DNA from: Actinomycetospora cinnamomea
Lineage (GTDB): Bacteria > Actinomycetota > Actinomycetes > Mycobacteriales > Pseudonocardiaceae
DNA: 64,000 nt
NCBI RefSeq assembly: GCF_003096675.1
Contig: NZ_QEKW01000011.1
Coordinates: 1 to 64,000 of the forward strand
Direction: 5' to 3'
Positions 53,189-60,900 of the stretch are shown piece by piece (the first letter of the stretch is position 1; each line of letters opens with the position of its first letter). The position numbers were made by a program, and so were the translations under genes. The notes under the pieces are model-generated. The model was given only the letters and a program-made list of their open reading frames with translations. It searched no databases and was not told the DNA's origin.

Positions 53189-55009
53189 GTGGGTTACGGA
53201 CTCGGTGTCGATCTCGGCACCACCTTCACCGCGGCGGCGGTCGAGCACGACGGCCACGTCGAGATGGCCCCGCTCGGCGACCGCGCGGCCGCGGTCCCCT
53301 CGGTGGTGCTCGTCCGCGAGGACGGCACCACCCTGACCGGCGACGCCGCCGACCGGCGATCCGCCACCGATCCCGACCGCGTCGCCCGCGAGGTCAAACG
53401 CCGTCTCGGCGACCCGACGCCCCTCGTCCTCGGCGGCTCCCCCTACTCGCCGGCGGACCTCATGGCGCGCCAGCTCGCCGACGTCGTCCGTCTCGTGGCG
53501 GAGCGGCAGGGTGGGCGGCCCGACCGCGTGACGCTGACTCACCCCGCCAACTGGGGTCCGTACAAGCGCGAGCTGTTCGGCCAGATCCCCCGTCTGGCCG
53601 GCCTGGACCACGTCCGGATGATCACCGAGCCGGAGGCGGCCGCCGCCCACTACGCCTCCGGAGAGCGTCTCGAGGAGGGCGCGCTGGTCGCCGTCTACGA
53701 CCTCGGCGGCGGCACCTTCGACGCGACCGTGCTGCGGACCGTCCGCGGCGGCTTCCGGATCCTGGGTACGCCCGAGGGCGTCGAGAACCTCGGCGGGGTC
53801 GACTTCGACGAGGCGGTGGTCGCGCACGTCGACCGTTCCCTGGACGGGGCGGTGAGCGCGCTCGACCCGGCCGATCCCCGGGCGACCGCGTCGATGGTCC
53901 GGCTGCGTCAGGACTGCGTGCTCGCCAAGGAGACCCTCTCGGCCGACACCGAGACGACGATCCCGGTGATGCTGCCCGAGCTGCAGACCGAGGTGCGGCT
54001 CACCCGCGCCGAGTTCGAGGGCATGGTGCAGCCGTCGATCACCGCGACCATCGCGTCGCTGCGCCGCGCGCTGGACTCCGCCGAGGTGACCCCCGACCAG
54101 CTCGACGCCGTGCTGCTCGTCGGAGGGTCCTCGCGGATCCCGATGGTGGCGCGTATGGTGTCCGCGGAGCTCGGGCGCCCGACGGCCGTGGACGCCCACC
54201 CGAAGCACGCGATCGTGCTCGGCGCGGCCCTGCTCTCGCGGCCCCCCGCCGAGCGCCCACCGGCCGGCGCACCCGCCCCGGCCGTGCCGCGCCCCCGGGG
54301 ACCCGTGTCCGCGCCCCCCGCGCGGCCGGAGGGGAGGCCGGCGCGCGCGGCCGGCGTGGGTGGGGCCGCCGCCGCCGGCGCCGCGGTGGGCGGGGCCGCC
54401 GCGGGGCCCGCGAGCACCCGCGCGCTGCCCCACGCCCCGGGGGGCCGGGCGCCGTCGTCGGGTCCGTTCCCCCGCGTGGCCGGGCCGCCCTCGGGGCCGA
54501 TCGGACGGCCGGGCCCGCCCGGCGGCCCCCGGTCCACGCCGGCCGCGGGCATGCCCGCCCCGGGGTTGACGAGCCCGGGCGACACCGGGGCACCGCCACG
54601 ACACCCGCGGCGGATGCCGATCGTGGCCGCGGCGATCGTGGCTCTGGTCGTGCTCGGCGGCGGGGGCGCGTGGGCCTACACCGCGCTGTCCGGCAGCAGC
54701 CCGACCCCGCCGCCGGCATCCGTCGCCCCGGCCACGCCCGTCGCCCCGAGCACGGAGCCCGGGGACGTGGTGTCGGCCGAGCCGGCGGAGAGCAGCGCGG
54801 CCCGGCCCCCCGCGACGGAGGCGCCGACGCGTCAGCGCACCACCGCGCCCCCGACCACGCGGGCGACGACCACGACGACCCGCCCCGATGCCGGGCAGGG
54901 CAACGAGGAGCGGACCGCCGACACGGGTGCCACCGACGGCGGCGACTCGGGTGGTGGCACCGGCGCCGGCGGGAACGCCGACGGCGGCGGCAGCGGGGGC
55001 TCGGGCTGA
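53189..55009 (+). CDS. Membrane-anchored Hsp70-like (actin-fold) protein, module 2
   Basis: The 606-residue protein repeats the design of its module 1 paralog. The nucleotide-binding domain has GVDLGTTFTAAAV, AVYDLGGGTFDATVL and LLVGGSSRIPMV and covers the first 365 residues. A Pro/Ala/Gly-rich linker follows, then a basic HPRRMP stop, one membrane span (IVAAAIVALVVLGGGGAWAY) and a Thr/Pro/Gly-rich extracytoplasmic tail. The DnaK substrate-binding domain is missing. GTG 53189 is preceded by GGAGAGGAGA and starts the protein with GYGLGVDLG directly. The 3-prime end is 13 bp from the convergent regulator. The high similarity of the first 365 residues to copy 1, with tails of different composition, suggests conserved cytosolic and divergent outer parts. 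Confidence 0.89.
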   Translation: MGYGLGVDLGTTFTAAAVEHDGHVEMAPLGDRAAAVPSVVLVREDGTTLTGDAADRRSATDPDRVAREVKRRLGDPTPLVLGGSPYSPADLMARQLADVVRLVAERQGGRPDRVTLTHPANWGPYKRELFGQIPRLAGLDHVRMITEPEAAAAHYASGERLEEGALVAVYDLGGGTFDATVLRTVRGGFRILGTPEGVENLGGVDFDEAVVAHVDRSLDGAVSALDPADPRATASMVRLRQDCVLAKETLSADTETTIPVMLPELQTEVRLTRAEFEGMVQPSITATIASLRRALDSAEVTPDQLDAVLLVGGSSRIPMVARMVSAELGRPTAVDAHPKHAIVLGAALLSRPPAERPPAGAPAPAVPRPRGPVSAPPARPEGRPARAAGVGGAAAAGAAVGGAAAGPASTRALPHAPGGRAPSSGPFPRVAGPPSGPIGRPGPPGGPRSTPAAGMPAPGLTSPGDTGAPPRHPRRMPIVAAAIVALVVLGGGGAWAYTALSGSSPTPPPASVAPATPVAPSTEPGDVVSAEPAESSAARPPATEAPTRQRTTAPPTTRATTTTTRPDAGQGNEERTADTGATDGGDSGGGTGAGGNADGGGSGGSG

Positions 55010-55022
55010 GCGCCGGCCGCGC

Positions 55023-57665
55023 TCAGCGGGTGGTCGGCAGGCCGACCACGTCCGGGAGCTCCGCGCGCCCGGTGATCCCGAGCTTCTGGTAGACCGACGC
55101 CAGCACGTTGTCCACGGTGCGCACCGACACCACGAGCTGGGAGGCGATGGCCCGGCTCGTGAGGCCGCCGGCGGCGAGGGAGGCGATCTCGGTCTCCCGC
55201 GGCGTCAGCTCGTCGGCGCCGTCGAGCAGCGCGAGCGCCGGGGTGACTGCGGCCGCCGGGGCCCAGCCGCGGGCCCGCACGGCGGAGGCGCGGGCGGACG
55301 AGGGACGGCCCGCGGCGCGGTGCGCCGCGCACGCCTGCGCCGCGGCCTCCGCGGCGAGCAGCAGCATCCCGCGGTCGGCGAACGCCTGGGCCGCCGTGTC
55401 GAGCGCCCGGGGGTCGGCGTCGGCCACCGCCCGCGCGTGCGCGGCGTAGAGGTCGTGCAGGCGCCCCGTGCCCCGGGCGGCCAGGCGGTCGAGCTCCGCG
55501 ACGACGGCCGGGGGCGCCTCCCCGATCCGCACCACGGCGTGCAGCGACTGCAGCACCGCGAGGCGCCCCGCACGGGCCGGCGTGTCGAGGGCCATCCGCA
55601 CGGCCTCGCCGCGGCGTCCTCCCAGCCCGGCGAGCCACACGCGCGCGGTCCAGGTCCAGGCGCTGAACAGGACCTCGTCACCGAGCGGTTCGGCCTCGGC
55701 GAGCGCCGCCCGGGCCCGATCGAGGCCCCCGAGCGAAGCCAGGGCCACCGCGATCTCGCTGACGAGCGGCAGAGTGAACGGGAAGCGGGAGGCTCGCACG
55801 GCGGCCGCCGCCTCCTGCAGCCACCGGACGGCCTCGGGGAGCCGGCCGCGCCGGGCCGCGACGATCCCCAGCCACGTCGCCGCCAGCGAGGCCGGCTCGG
55901 GGGCCGACTCGAGCAGCGCCTCCTCGCGCAGCCGCTGGGCCACCGCCTCGGCGGCCGGGAGGTCGGCGTCGAGGAGGTGGGCGTACCAGCGGGCGGTGCG
56001 CGCCTCGTAGCCCGTCCAGCTCCGGGGGCGCCCGGGCGGTGCCGCGGCCTCGGCCCGCTCGGCCAGGGCCAGCGCCCGCGCGTGGTCCCCGGCGAGCGCC
56101 GCCGCGAGCGCGGCCACGGCGAGACCGTGGTCCGCGGCGTCGGGGTCGAGGAGGTCCGGGTCGGGGTGGGCCCCGCTCTCGAGCGCCGGATCCGGTCCGA
56201 CCGGGCAGCCGGTCATCAGTCTCCGGTAGGCCCGCAGCACGGCGACGCCGGGCTCGACCGTGCCCGTGCCGTCGCCGCCGGTCGGCGGGTCGATCTCGTC
56301 GACGACGCGGAGGGCGGTGCGCAGGTCGTGGAGGCCCCAGCACAGGTTCGGCACCCGCAGGAGCGCGAGGGCACGGTGCGCGCGGGCGTCGTGTCCGGTG
56401 GCGTCGCGGTCCGCCATCGCGGCGGCGAGGACGCGCTCGGCGTCGTCGGCGAGCGCCAGCGCGACCAGGACGCGCCCCAGGCGCAGCGTCGTCGCCGTGC
56501 TCGCGGACCGGCCGATGGCCGCCCGGGCGAGCTGGGTGGCGAGCCGGCGGTCGGACGCCAGGACGGCTTCGGCGGTGGAGACCAGGTCGTCGGCGCCGGC
56601 GGCGATGCCCTGCTCCTCGCGCCACCACAGGAGGCGGGCGCGGTCGAGGCCGCGGCGCGCCCCGGTGCGCTCGAGCGCCTCGGTCAGCCGTCGGAAGGCC
56701 TGGCGCGTCTGCCACGGGCTGGCCTGGCGCCGCAGCACCTCGGCGTGCAGGGGGTGGGTCAACGAGACGTCCACCCGCCGGCCGCGCTGCACCGAGGAGA
56801 GCAGGCCGTCGTGCTCGAGCCGGGTCAGGGTCTCCGGCGCGACCGTGCCCGCGAGCAGCTCGCTGCCGAGGGGCTCGCCGAAGGCGATGAGCGTCAGCAG
56901 CTCGAGGTCCTCGGGCGAGCGCCGGCCCATCTGGCGTTCCACCAGCTCGACCAGCCGGGGGGTCGGTTCCACCGGTCCGTCCCAGCGCCAGACCTGCCCC
57001 ACGCGGCGCAGGGTGCCGGCGGCGCGCGCGGCGTCGACGAGCTCGCGCAGGAACAGCGGGTTGCCGCGCGAGAGGTCCCAGAGGCGGCGCAGGGTCGCCT
57101 CGTCCACGTGGTCGCCCAGCGCCGAGCGCAGGAGGGTGTCATGGTCGGCCCGCTCGAGGTCACCGATGTCCAGCCGGTCGGCCAGGCCCTCCTTCCACAG
57201 CGCGAACACCGCGTCGCGCACCGGGGTCCCGGAGGGGACGGTCACGATGACGAAGGCCTCGTCGGCGGCGGCGAGCTGCTGCACGAGCGCGGCGCTCGTG
57301 CCGTCGAGCCAGTGCGCGTCGTCGACCGCCAGCAGCAGCCGGGCACCACCCGCGTCGGCGACCAGCCGGCGTCGCGCGGCGAACAGGGGGTTCTCCCCGA
57401 GGTCCGCGCCCTGCCCCGAGAGCAGGTGGCTGACCGCCCCGAGCGGGAACGGCGCGGTCGCGCTCGTGGCGATCAGCCACCGCGGGGCCCACGTCGGGCC
57501 CTCCGCGTCGCCGGCCACGGCGGCGAGCGCCGCGCGCGCCAGCCGCGTCCGTCCGCACCCCGGCGGCCCGACGATCACGACGCCGGCGCGACGTCCCGTC
57601 CGGGCCAGCCGCGTGACCGTGGACAGCACCTCGCCCCGACCCACGAGGGGCCAGCTGTCGGGCAT
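55023..57665 (-). CDS. LAL-type LuxR-family transcriptional regulator, module 2 (intact)
   Basis: The 880-residue protein starts MPDSWPLVGRGEVLSTV and has a P-loop-like GPPGCGRTRL, with Arg where Lys is expected, as in copy 1. A LLLAVDDAHWLDG Walker B and a long helical region of TPR-like repeats follow. The C-terminal LuxR helix-turn-helix reads ELTPRETEIASLAAGGLTSRAIASQL and ends VRTVDNVLASVYQKL. This is the STAND/LAL class that includes MalT; such proteins bind a ligand and ATP, then activate promoters. I chose ATG 57665 because homology starts there and GGAGG lies upstream; longer starts would add unrelated sequence. The gene is convergent with the Hsp70-like gene, mirroring module 1. It probably activates one or both modules through the GAGTA sites. 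Confidence 0.9.
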   Translation of the reverse strand: MPDSWPLVGRGEVLSTVTRLARTGRRAGVVIVGPPGCGRTRLARAALAAVAGDAEGPTWAPRWLIATSATAPFPLGAVSHLLSGQGADLGENPLFAARRRLVADAGGARLLLAVDDAHWLDGTSAALVQQLAAADEAFVIVTVPSGTPVRDAVFALWKEGLADRLDIGDLERADHDTLLRSALGDHVDEATLRRLWDLSRGNPLFLRELVDAARAAGTLRRVGQVWRWDGPVEPTPRLVELVERQMGRRSPEDLELLTLIAFGEPLGSELLAGTVAPETLTRLEHDGLLSSVQRGRRVDVSLTHPLHAEVLRRQASPWQTRQAFRRLTEALERTGARRGLDRARLLWWREEQGIAAGADDLVSTAEAVLASDRRLATQLARAAIGRSASTATTLRLGRVLVALALADDAERVLAAAMADRDATGHDARAHRALALLRVPNLCWGLHDLRTALRVVDEIDPPTGGDGTGTVEPGVAVLRAYRRLMTGCPVGPDPALESGAHPDPDLLDPDAADHGLAVAALAAALAGDHARALALAERAEAAAPPGRPRSWTGYEARTARWYAHLLDADLPAAEAVAQRLREEALLESAPEPASLAATWLGIVAARRGRLPEAVRWLQEAAAAVRASRFPFTLPLVSEIAVALASLGGLDRARAALAEAEPLGDEVLFSAWTWTARVWLAGLGGRRGEAVRMALDTPARAGRLAVLQSLHAVVRIGEAPPAVVAELDRLAARGTGRLHDLYAAHARAVADADPRALDTAAQAFADRGMLLLAAEAAAQACAAHRAAGRPSSARASAVRARGWAPAAAVTPALALLDGADELTPRETEIASLAAGGLTSRAIASQLVVSVRTVDNVLASVYQKLGITGRAELPDVVGLPTTR

Positions 57666-57955
57666 GGGACGGGCCACCTCCCCGGAGGCACGGGCGGCGC
57701 CGTGTGCATGGCGTGTCCGAAAGATGCTGTCGTGGCCTCGTCCAGTGGACAAGCCTGCGGGAGTGTCGGCTACTCCTCGTTGAGCACCGGCTCCTCGCGG
57801 TGAGCAGGTCGTTGCGTCGGCTTCCGCCGTCCGGACCAGTCGCGGCTCGGCGAGGACCCGCGGCGCGGTGTCGGCGCGGGCGGGGCGGCGCTGCGTGGCC
57901 CCTCGTCGCCGGGAGACACTGCCGTCACCACCACCCGTCCGAGAGGACATCGCCG
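57666..57955. other. 290-bp divergent region between the module 2 regulator and lutA
   Basis: It contains GAGTGTCGGC-TACTC at 57761-57775, similar to the dyad at 45122 with a slightly different spacer, and GAGCA sequences at 57782 and 57802. These may be weaker copies of the module operator in front of the regulator's own promoter. GAGAGGAC before the lutA TTG is the only clear ribosome binding site. No gene is evident. Confidence 0.45.
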
Positions 57956-58756
57956 TTGAGGATCGCCCTCGTCGCCACGTGTCTGGGCGACGCGATGTTC
58001 CCGCAGGCCCTGAAGGCCACCGTCGAGATCCTGGAGCGCCTCGGGCACGAGGTCGTCTTCCCCTCCGACCAGACCTGCTGCGGGCAGATGCACGTCAACA
58101 CCGGCTACCTCGACATGGCGCTGCCGCTGGTGCGCCACCACGTCGAGGTGTTCGCCGACGCCGCCGAGGTCGCGGTGGCGCCGTCGGGCTCCTGCGTCGG
58201 CTGCGTGCGCCACCAGCACGCGATGGTCGCCCGCCGCGGGGGCGACGAGGACCTGGCGCGGGCGGCCGAGGACCTCGCGGGGCGCACCTACGAGCTCTCC
58301 GAGTTGCTGGTCGACGTCCTCGGCGTCACCGACGTCGGCGCGTACTACCCGCACCGCGTCACCTACCACCCGACGTGCCACTCGCTGCGGATGCTGCGCG
58401 TCGGGGACAAGCCGCTGCGGCTGCTGCGGGCGGTCCGCGGGCTGCACCTCGTCGAGCTGCCCGACGCCGAGGTGTGCTGCGGGTTCGGCGGCACGTTCGC
58501 GGTCAAGAACGCGGAGGTCTCGACGGCGATGCTCGCCGACAAGATGGCGAACGTGCTGACCTCGGGCGCCGAGGTGTGCACCGCCGGCGACTCCTCGTGC
58601 CTGATGCACATCGGCGGCGGGCTGTCGCGCCTGCGCTCGGGCGTGCGGACGGTGCACCTGGCGGAGATCCTGGCCAGCACCGAGGACGGGACGCCGGCCC
58701 GGGACATCGTGTTCGACACCACCGAGGTGGGGGAGGGCAAGGGGGTGCACCCGTGA
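57956..58756 (+). CDS. lutA: Lactate utilization protein LutA (CCG-domain (Fe-S) oxidoreductase)
   Basis: The 266-residue protein has two CCG domains: TCCGQMHVN near residue 40 and VCCGFGGTFAVKN near 180, which bind a Fe-S cluster in heterodisulfide-reductase-like proteins. LutA (YkgE) works with LutB and LutC to oxidise L-lactate to pyruvate. The start is TTG 57956 with GAGAGGAC eight bases upstream; no ATG or GTG lies in frame nearby, and the N-terminus MRIALVATCLGDAMFPQAL is family-typical. The length is normal (about 240-265). Its stop overlaps the GTG of lutB by 4 bp, and lutC overlaps lutB the same way, so lutABC is one unit. No lactate permease or LldR regulator lies next to it. Confidence 0.92.
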   Translation: MRIALVATCLGDAMFPQALKATVEILERLGHEVVFPSDQTCCGQMHVNTGYLDMALPLVRHHVEVFADAAEVAVAPSGSCVGCVRHQHAMVARRGGDEDLARAAEDLAGRTYELSELLVDVLGVTDVGAYYPHRVTYHPTCHSLRMLRVGDKPLRLLRAVRGLHLVELPDAEVCCGFGGTFAVKNAEVSTAMLADKMANVLTSGAEVCTAGDSSCLMHIGGGLSRLRSGVRTVHLAEILASTEDGTPARDIVFDTTEVGEGKGVHP

Positions 58757-60219
58757 GCTCGACCGATCTGGGGATGCCCACCACCGCGCCCGACGGCGTC
58801 GGCTTCCTGCGCGGCAGCGAGCCCTTCCCCGCCGCGGCGCACCGCGCGCTCGCCGACACCCAGCTGCGCCGCAACCTCGGCCACGCGACGCGCACCATCC
58901 GCGCGAAGCGGGCGGGCGTCGTGGCCGAGGTGCCCGACTGGGAGGAGCTGCGCCGCGCCGGGGAGGCGATCAAGGCCGACACCATGGCGCGGCTGCCCGA
59001 GCTGCTGGAGCAGCTCGAGGCCTCGGTGACCGCCCGCGGCGGCGTCGTGCACTGGGCCCGCGACGCGACCGAGGCGAACGCGATCGTGGCCGGCCTGGTG
59101 CGCGACACCGGTGCCGACGAGGTCGTCAAGGTCAAGTCGATCGCGACGCAGGAGATCGGGCTCAACGAGGCGCTCGCGGAGCAGGGCATCACCGCGACCG
59201 AGACCGATCTCGCCGAGCTCATCGTCCAGCTCTCCGACGACCGGCCGTCGCACTTCCTCGTCCCGGCCATCCATCGCAACCGCTCCGAGATCCGCGACAT
59301 CTTCCTGCGCGCGATGCCGGGGGTGGACCCGGACCTCACCGACGACCCGCGCCGGCTCGCGATGGCCGCCCGGGCCCACCTGCGCCGCAAGTTCCTGTCG
59401 GCGCGGGTCGCGATCTCCGGCGCGAACTTCGCGGCCGCCGACACCGGGACGATCTCGGTGGTCGAGTCCGAGGGCAACGGGCGGATGTGCCTGACCCTGC
59501 CGGACACGCTGATCACGGTGATGGGCGTCGAGAAGGTCGTGCCGCGGTGGTCGGACATGGAGGTGTTCCTCCAGCTGCTGCCGCGCAGCTCCACCGGGGA
59601 GCGCATGAACCCCTACACCTCGACGTGGAGCGGGGTGACGCCCGGCGACGGGCCGCAGACGTTCCACCTGGTGCTGCTCGACAACGGCCGGTCGAACGTC
59701 CTCGCCTCGGAGGACGGGCGGTCCGCGCTGCACTGCATCCGCTGCTCGGCGTGCCTCAACGTCTGCCCGGTCTACGAGCGGACCGGCGGGCACGCGTACG
59801 GCTCGGTCTACCCCGGACCCATCGGGGCGGTGCTCTCGCCGCAGCTCACGGGCATCTCGGGGCCCGACGACCCCAACGCCTCGCTGCCGTACGCGTCGTC
59901 GCTGTGCGGGGCGTGCTTCGACGCGTGCCCGGTCCGCATCGACATCCCGAACCTGCTGGTGCAGCAGCGCGCGGCCTCGATCGCCGCGCACCGGACGCCG
60001 ACCGCGCAGGACCTCGCGATGCGGACGGTGGCCGCGGCGATGGTGTCGCCGGGCCGGTTCCGGGCCGCCGAGCGGGTGCTGGGCCTCGGGCGCTTCGCCG
60101 GGCGCTCCGGGCGCATCCGCTTCCTGCCCTACCCGGGCTCGCAGTGGACCTCGGCGCGCGACGCGCCCGCCCCGCCGGCGGAGACGTTCCGGCAGTGGTG
60201 GAAGCGGACGCGCTCGTGA
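58753..60219 (+). CDS. lutB: Lactate utilization protein LutB (4Fe-4S)
   Basis: The 488-residue protein is the large Fe-S subunit of the LutABC complex. It has an N-terminal LUD domain, with ATDTGTISVVESEGNG-type sequence near residue 240. Two ferredoxin-like Cys sets follow: CIRCSACLNVCPVY at about 330 and CGACFDACPVRI at about 385, which together hold two 4Fe-4S clusters. Electrons from lactate probably go through it to the respiratory chain, with LutA and LutC as partners in the cytoplasm. The length is normal for the family. GTG 58753 overlaps the lutA stop. The C-terminal WKRTRS region is the expected DUF3390-type extension. Confidence 0.93.
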   Translation: MSSTDLGMPTTAPDGVGFLRGSEPFPAAAHRALADTQLRRNLGHATRTIRAKRAGVVAEVPDWEELRRAGEAIKADTMARLPELLEQLEASVTARGGVVHWARDATEANAIVAGLVRDTGADEVVKVKSIATQEIGLNEALAEQGITATETDLAELIVQLSDDRPSHFLVPAIHRNRSEIRDIFLRAMPGVDPDLTDDPRRLAMAARAHLRRKFLSARVAISGANFAAADTGTISVVESEGNGRMCLTLPDTLITVMGVEKVVPRWSDMEVFLQLLPRSSTGERMNPYTSTWSGVTPGDGPQTFHLVLLDNGRSNVLASEDGRSALHCIRCSACLNVCPVYERTGGHAYGSVYPGPIGAVLSPQLTGISGPDDPNASLPYASSLCGACFDACPVRIDIPNLLVQQRAASIAAHRTPTAQDLAMRTVAAAMVSPGRFRAAERVLGLGRFAGRSGRIRFLPYPGSQWTSARDAPAPPAETFRQWWKRTRS

Positions 60220-60863
60220 GCGCCCGCGAGGAGGTCCTGGCGCGGCTGCGGGCGGCGCGTGACGCGGGGGCGCCGCGGGGCGGGGTGCCGCCGACGCCGC
60301 GGGAGTACCGGCGCGTCGGGGCGCTGGCGGCGGGCAGTGCCGAGGTCGTCGACCGGCTCGAGGAGACCGTCACCGAGTACCGGGCGGTGGTGTTCCGGGC
60401 CGCGGGCCCGGGCGACGTGCCGGCGGTCCTGGCGTCGGTGCTGGAGGGCGTCGGGTCGGTCGTCGTGCCGCCCGGGCTCCCCACGACGTGGACCGACGGG
60501 CTGGCCGTGACGGTGCGCCGCGACGACCCGCCGCTGTCGGTGCCCGAGCTCGACGGCCTCGACGCGGTGCTCACCGGAGCGTCGGTGGCGATCGCCGACA
60601 CCGGCACGCTCGTGCTGGCCGCGGGCGAGCCCGACCAGGGCCGCCGCGCGATCACCCTCGTCCCCGATCACCACGTGTGCGTGGTGGACGCGGCGGCAGT
60701 GGTGTCGTCGGTGCCCGAGGCGCTGGCGCGCCTCGATCCCACCCGCCCGCTGACCTTCGTCTCCGGCCCCTCGGCGACCAGCGACATCGAGCTGGACCGC
60801 GTCGAGGGCGTCCACGGCCCCCGCCGCCTCGACGTGGTGCTCGTCGGCCCCCCACGTGCGTGA
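60216..60863 (+). CDS. lutC: Lactate utilization protein LutC (LUD domain)
   Basis: The 215-residue protein is the small LUD-domain subunit. The segment GLDAVLTGASVAIADTGTLVLAAGEPDQGRRAIT, broken here into its parts, is the LUD fingerprint also seen in LutB, and the C-terminal FVSGPSATSDIELDRVEGVHGPRRL is typical of LutC. It completes LutABC. GTG 60216 overlaps the lutB stop by 4 bp. The last codons, CGT GCG TGA, lie inside a perfect 50-bp palindrome that separates this operon from the convergent acyl-CoA synthetase. The gene's N-terminus is short compared with YkgG proteins but within the family's range. Confidence 0.9.
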   Translation: MSAREEVLARLRAARDAGAPRGGVPPTPREYRRVGALAAGSAEVVDRLEETVTEYRAVVFRAAGPGDVPAVLASVLEGVGSVVVPPGLPTTWTDGLAVTVRRDDPPLSVPELDGLDAVLTGASVAIADTGTLVLAAGEPDQGRRAITLVPDHHVCVVDAAAVVSSVPEALARLDPTRPLTFVSGPSATSDIELDRVEGVHGPRRLDVVLVGPPRA

Positions 60864-60900
60864 TCTTCTGAGCTATAGCTCAGAAGATCACGCACGTGGG
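60851..60900. terminator. Perfect 50-bp palindrome between convergent genes (bidirectional terminator)
   Basis: CCCACGTGCGTGATCTTCTG leads to the centre AGCTATAGCT, and the second half is its exact reverse complement. It contains the lutC stop and ends one base before the stop of the convergent acyl-CoA synthetase gene, so it can end both transcripts. The GTGCGTGATCT arm is shared with the palindrome at 1342-1381, 59 kb away. Confidence 0.8.

Noticed and set aside
57666-57950. Longer N-terminus of the module 2 regulator starting at 57950
   Set aside because: The extra 95 residues have no counterpart in the module 1 regulator, and ATG 57665 has a ribosome binding site with the family N-terminus LVGRGE.
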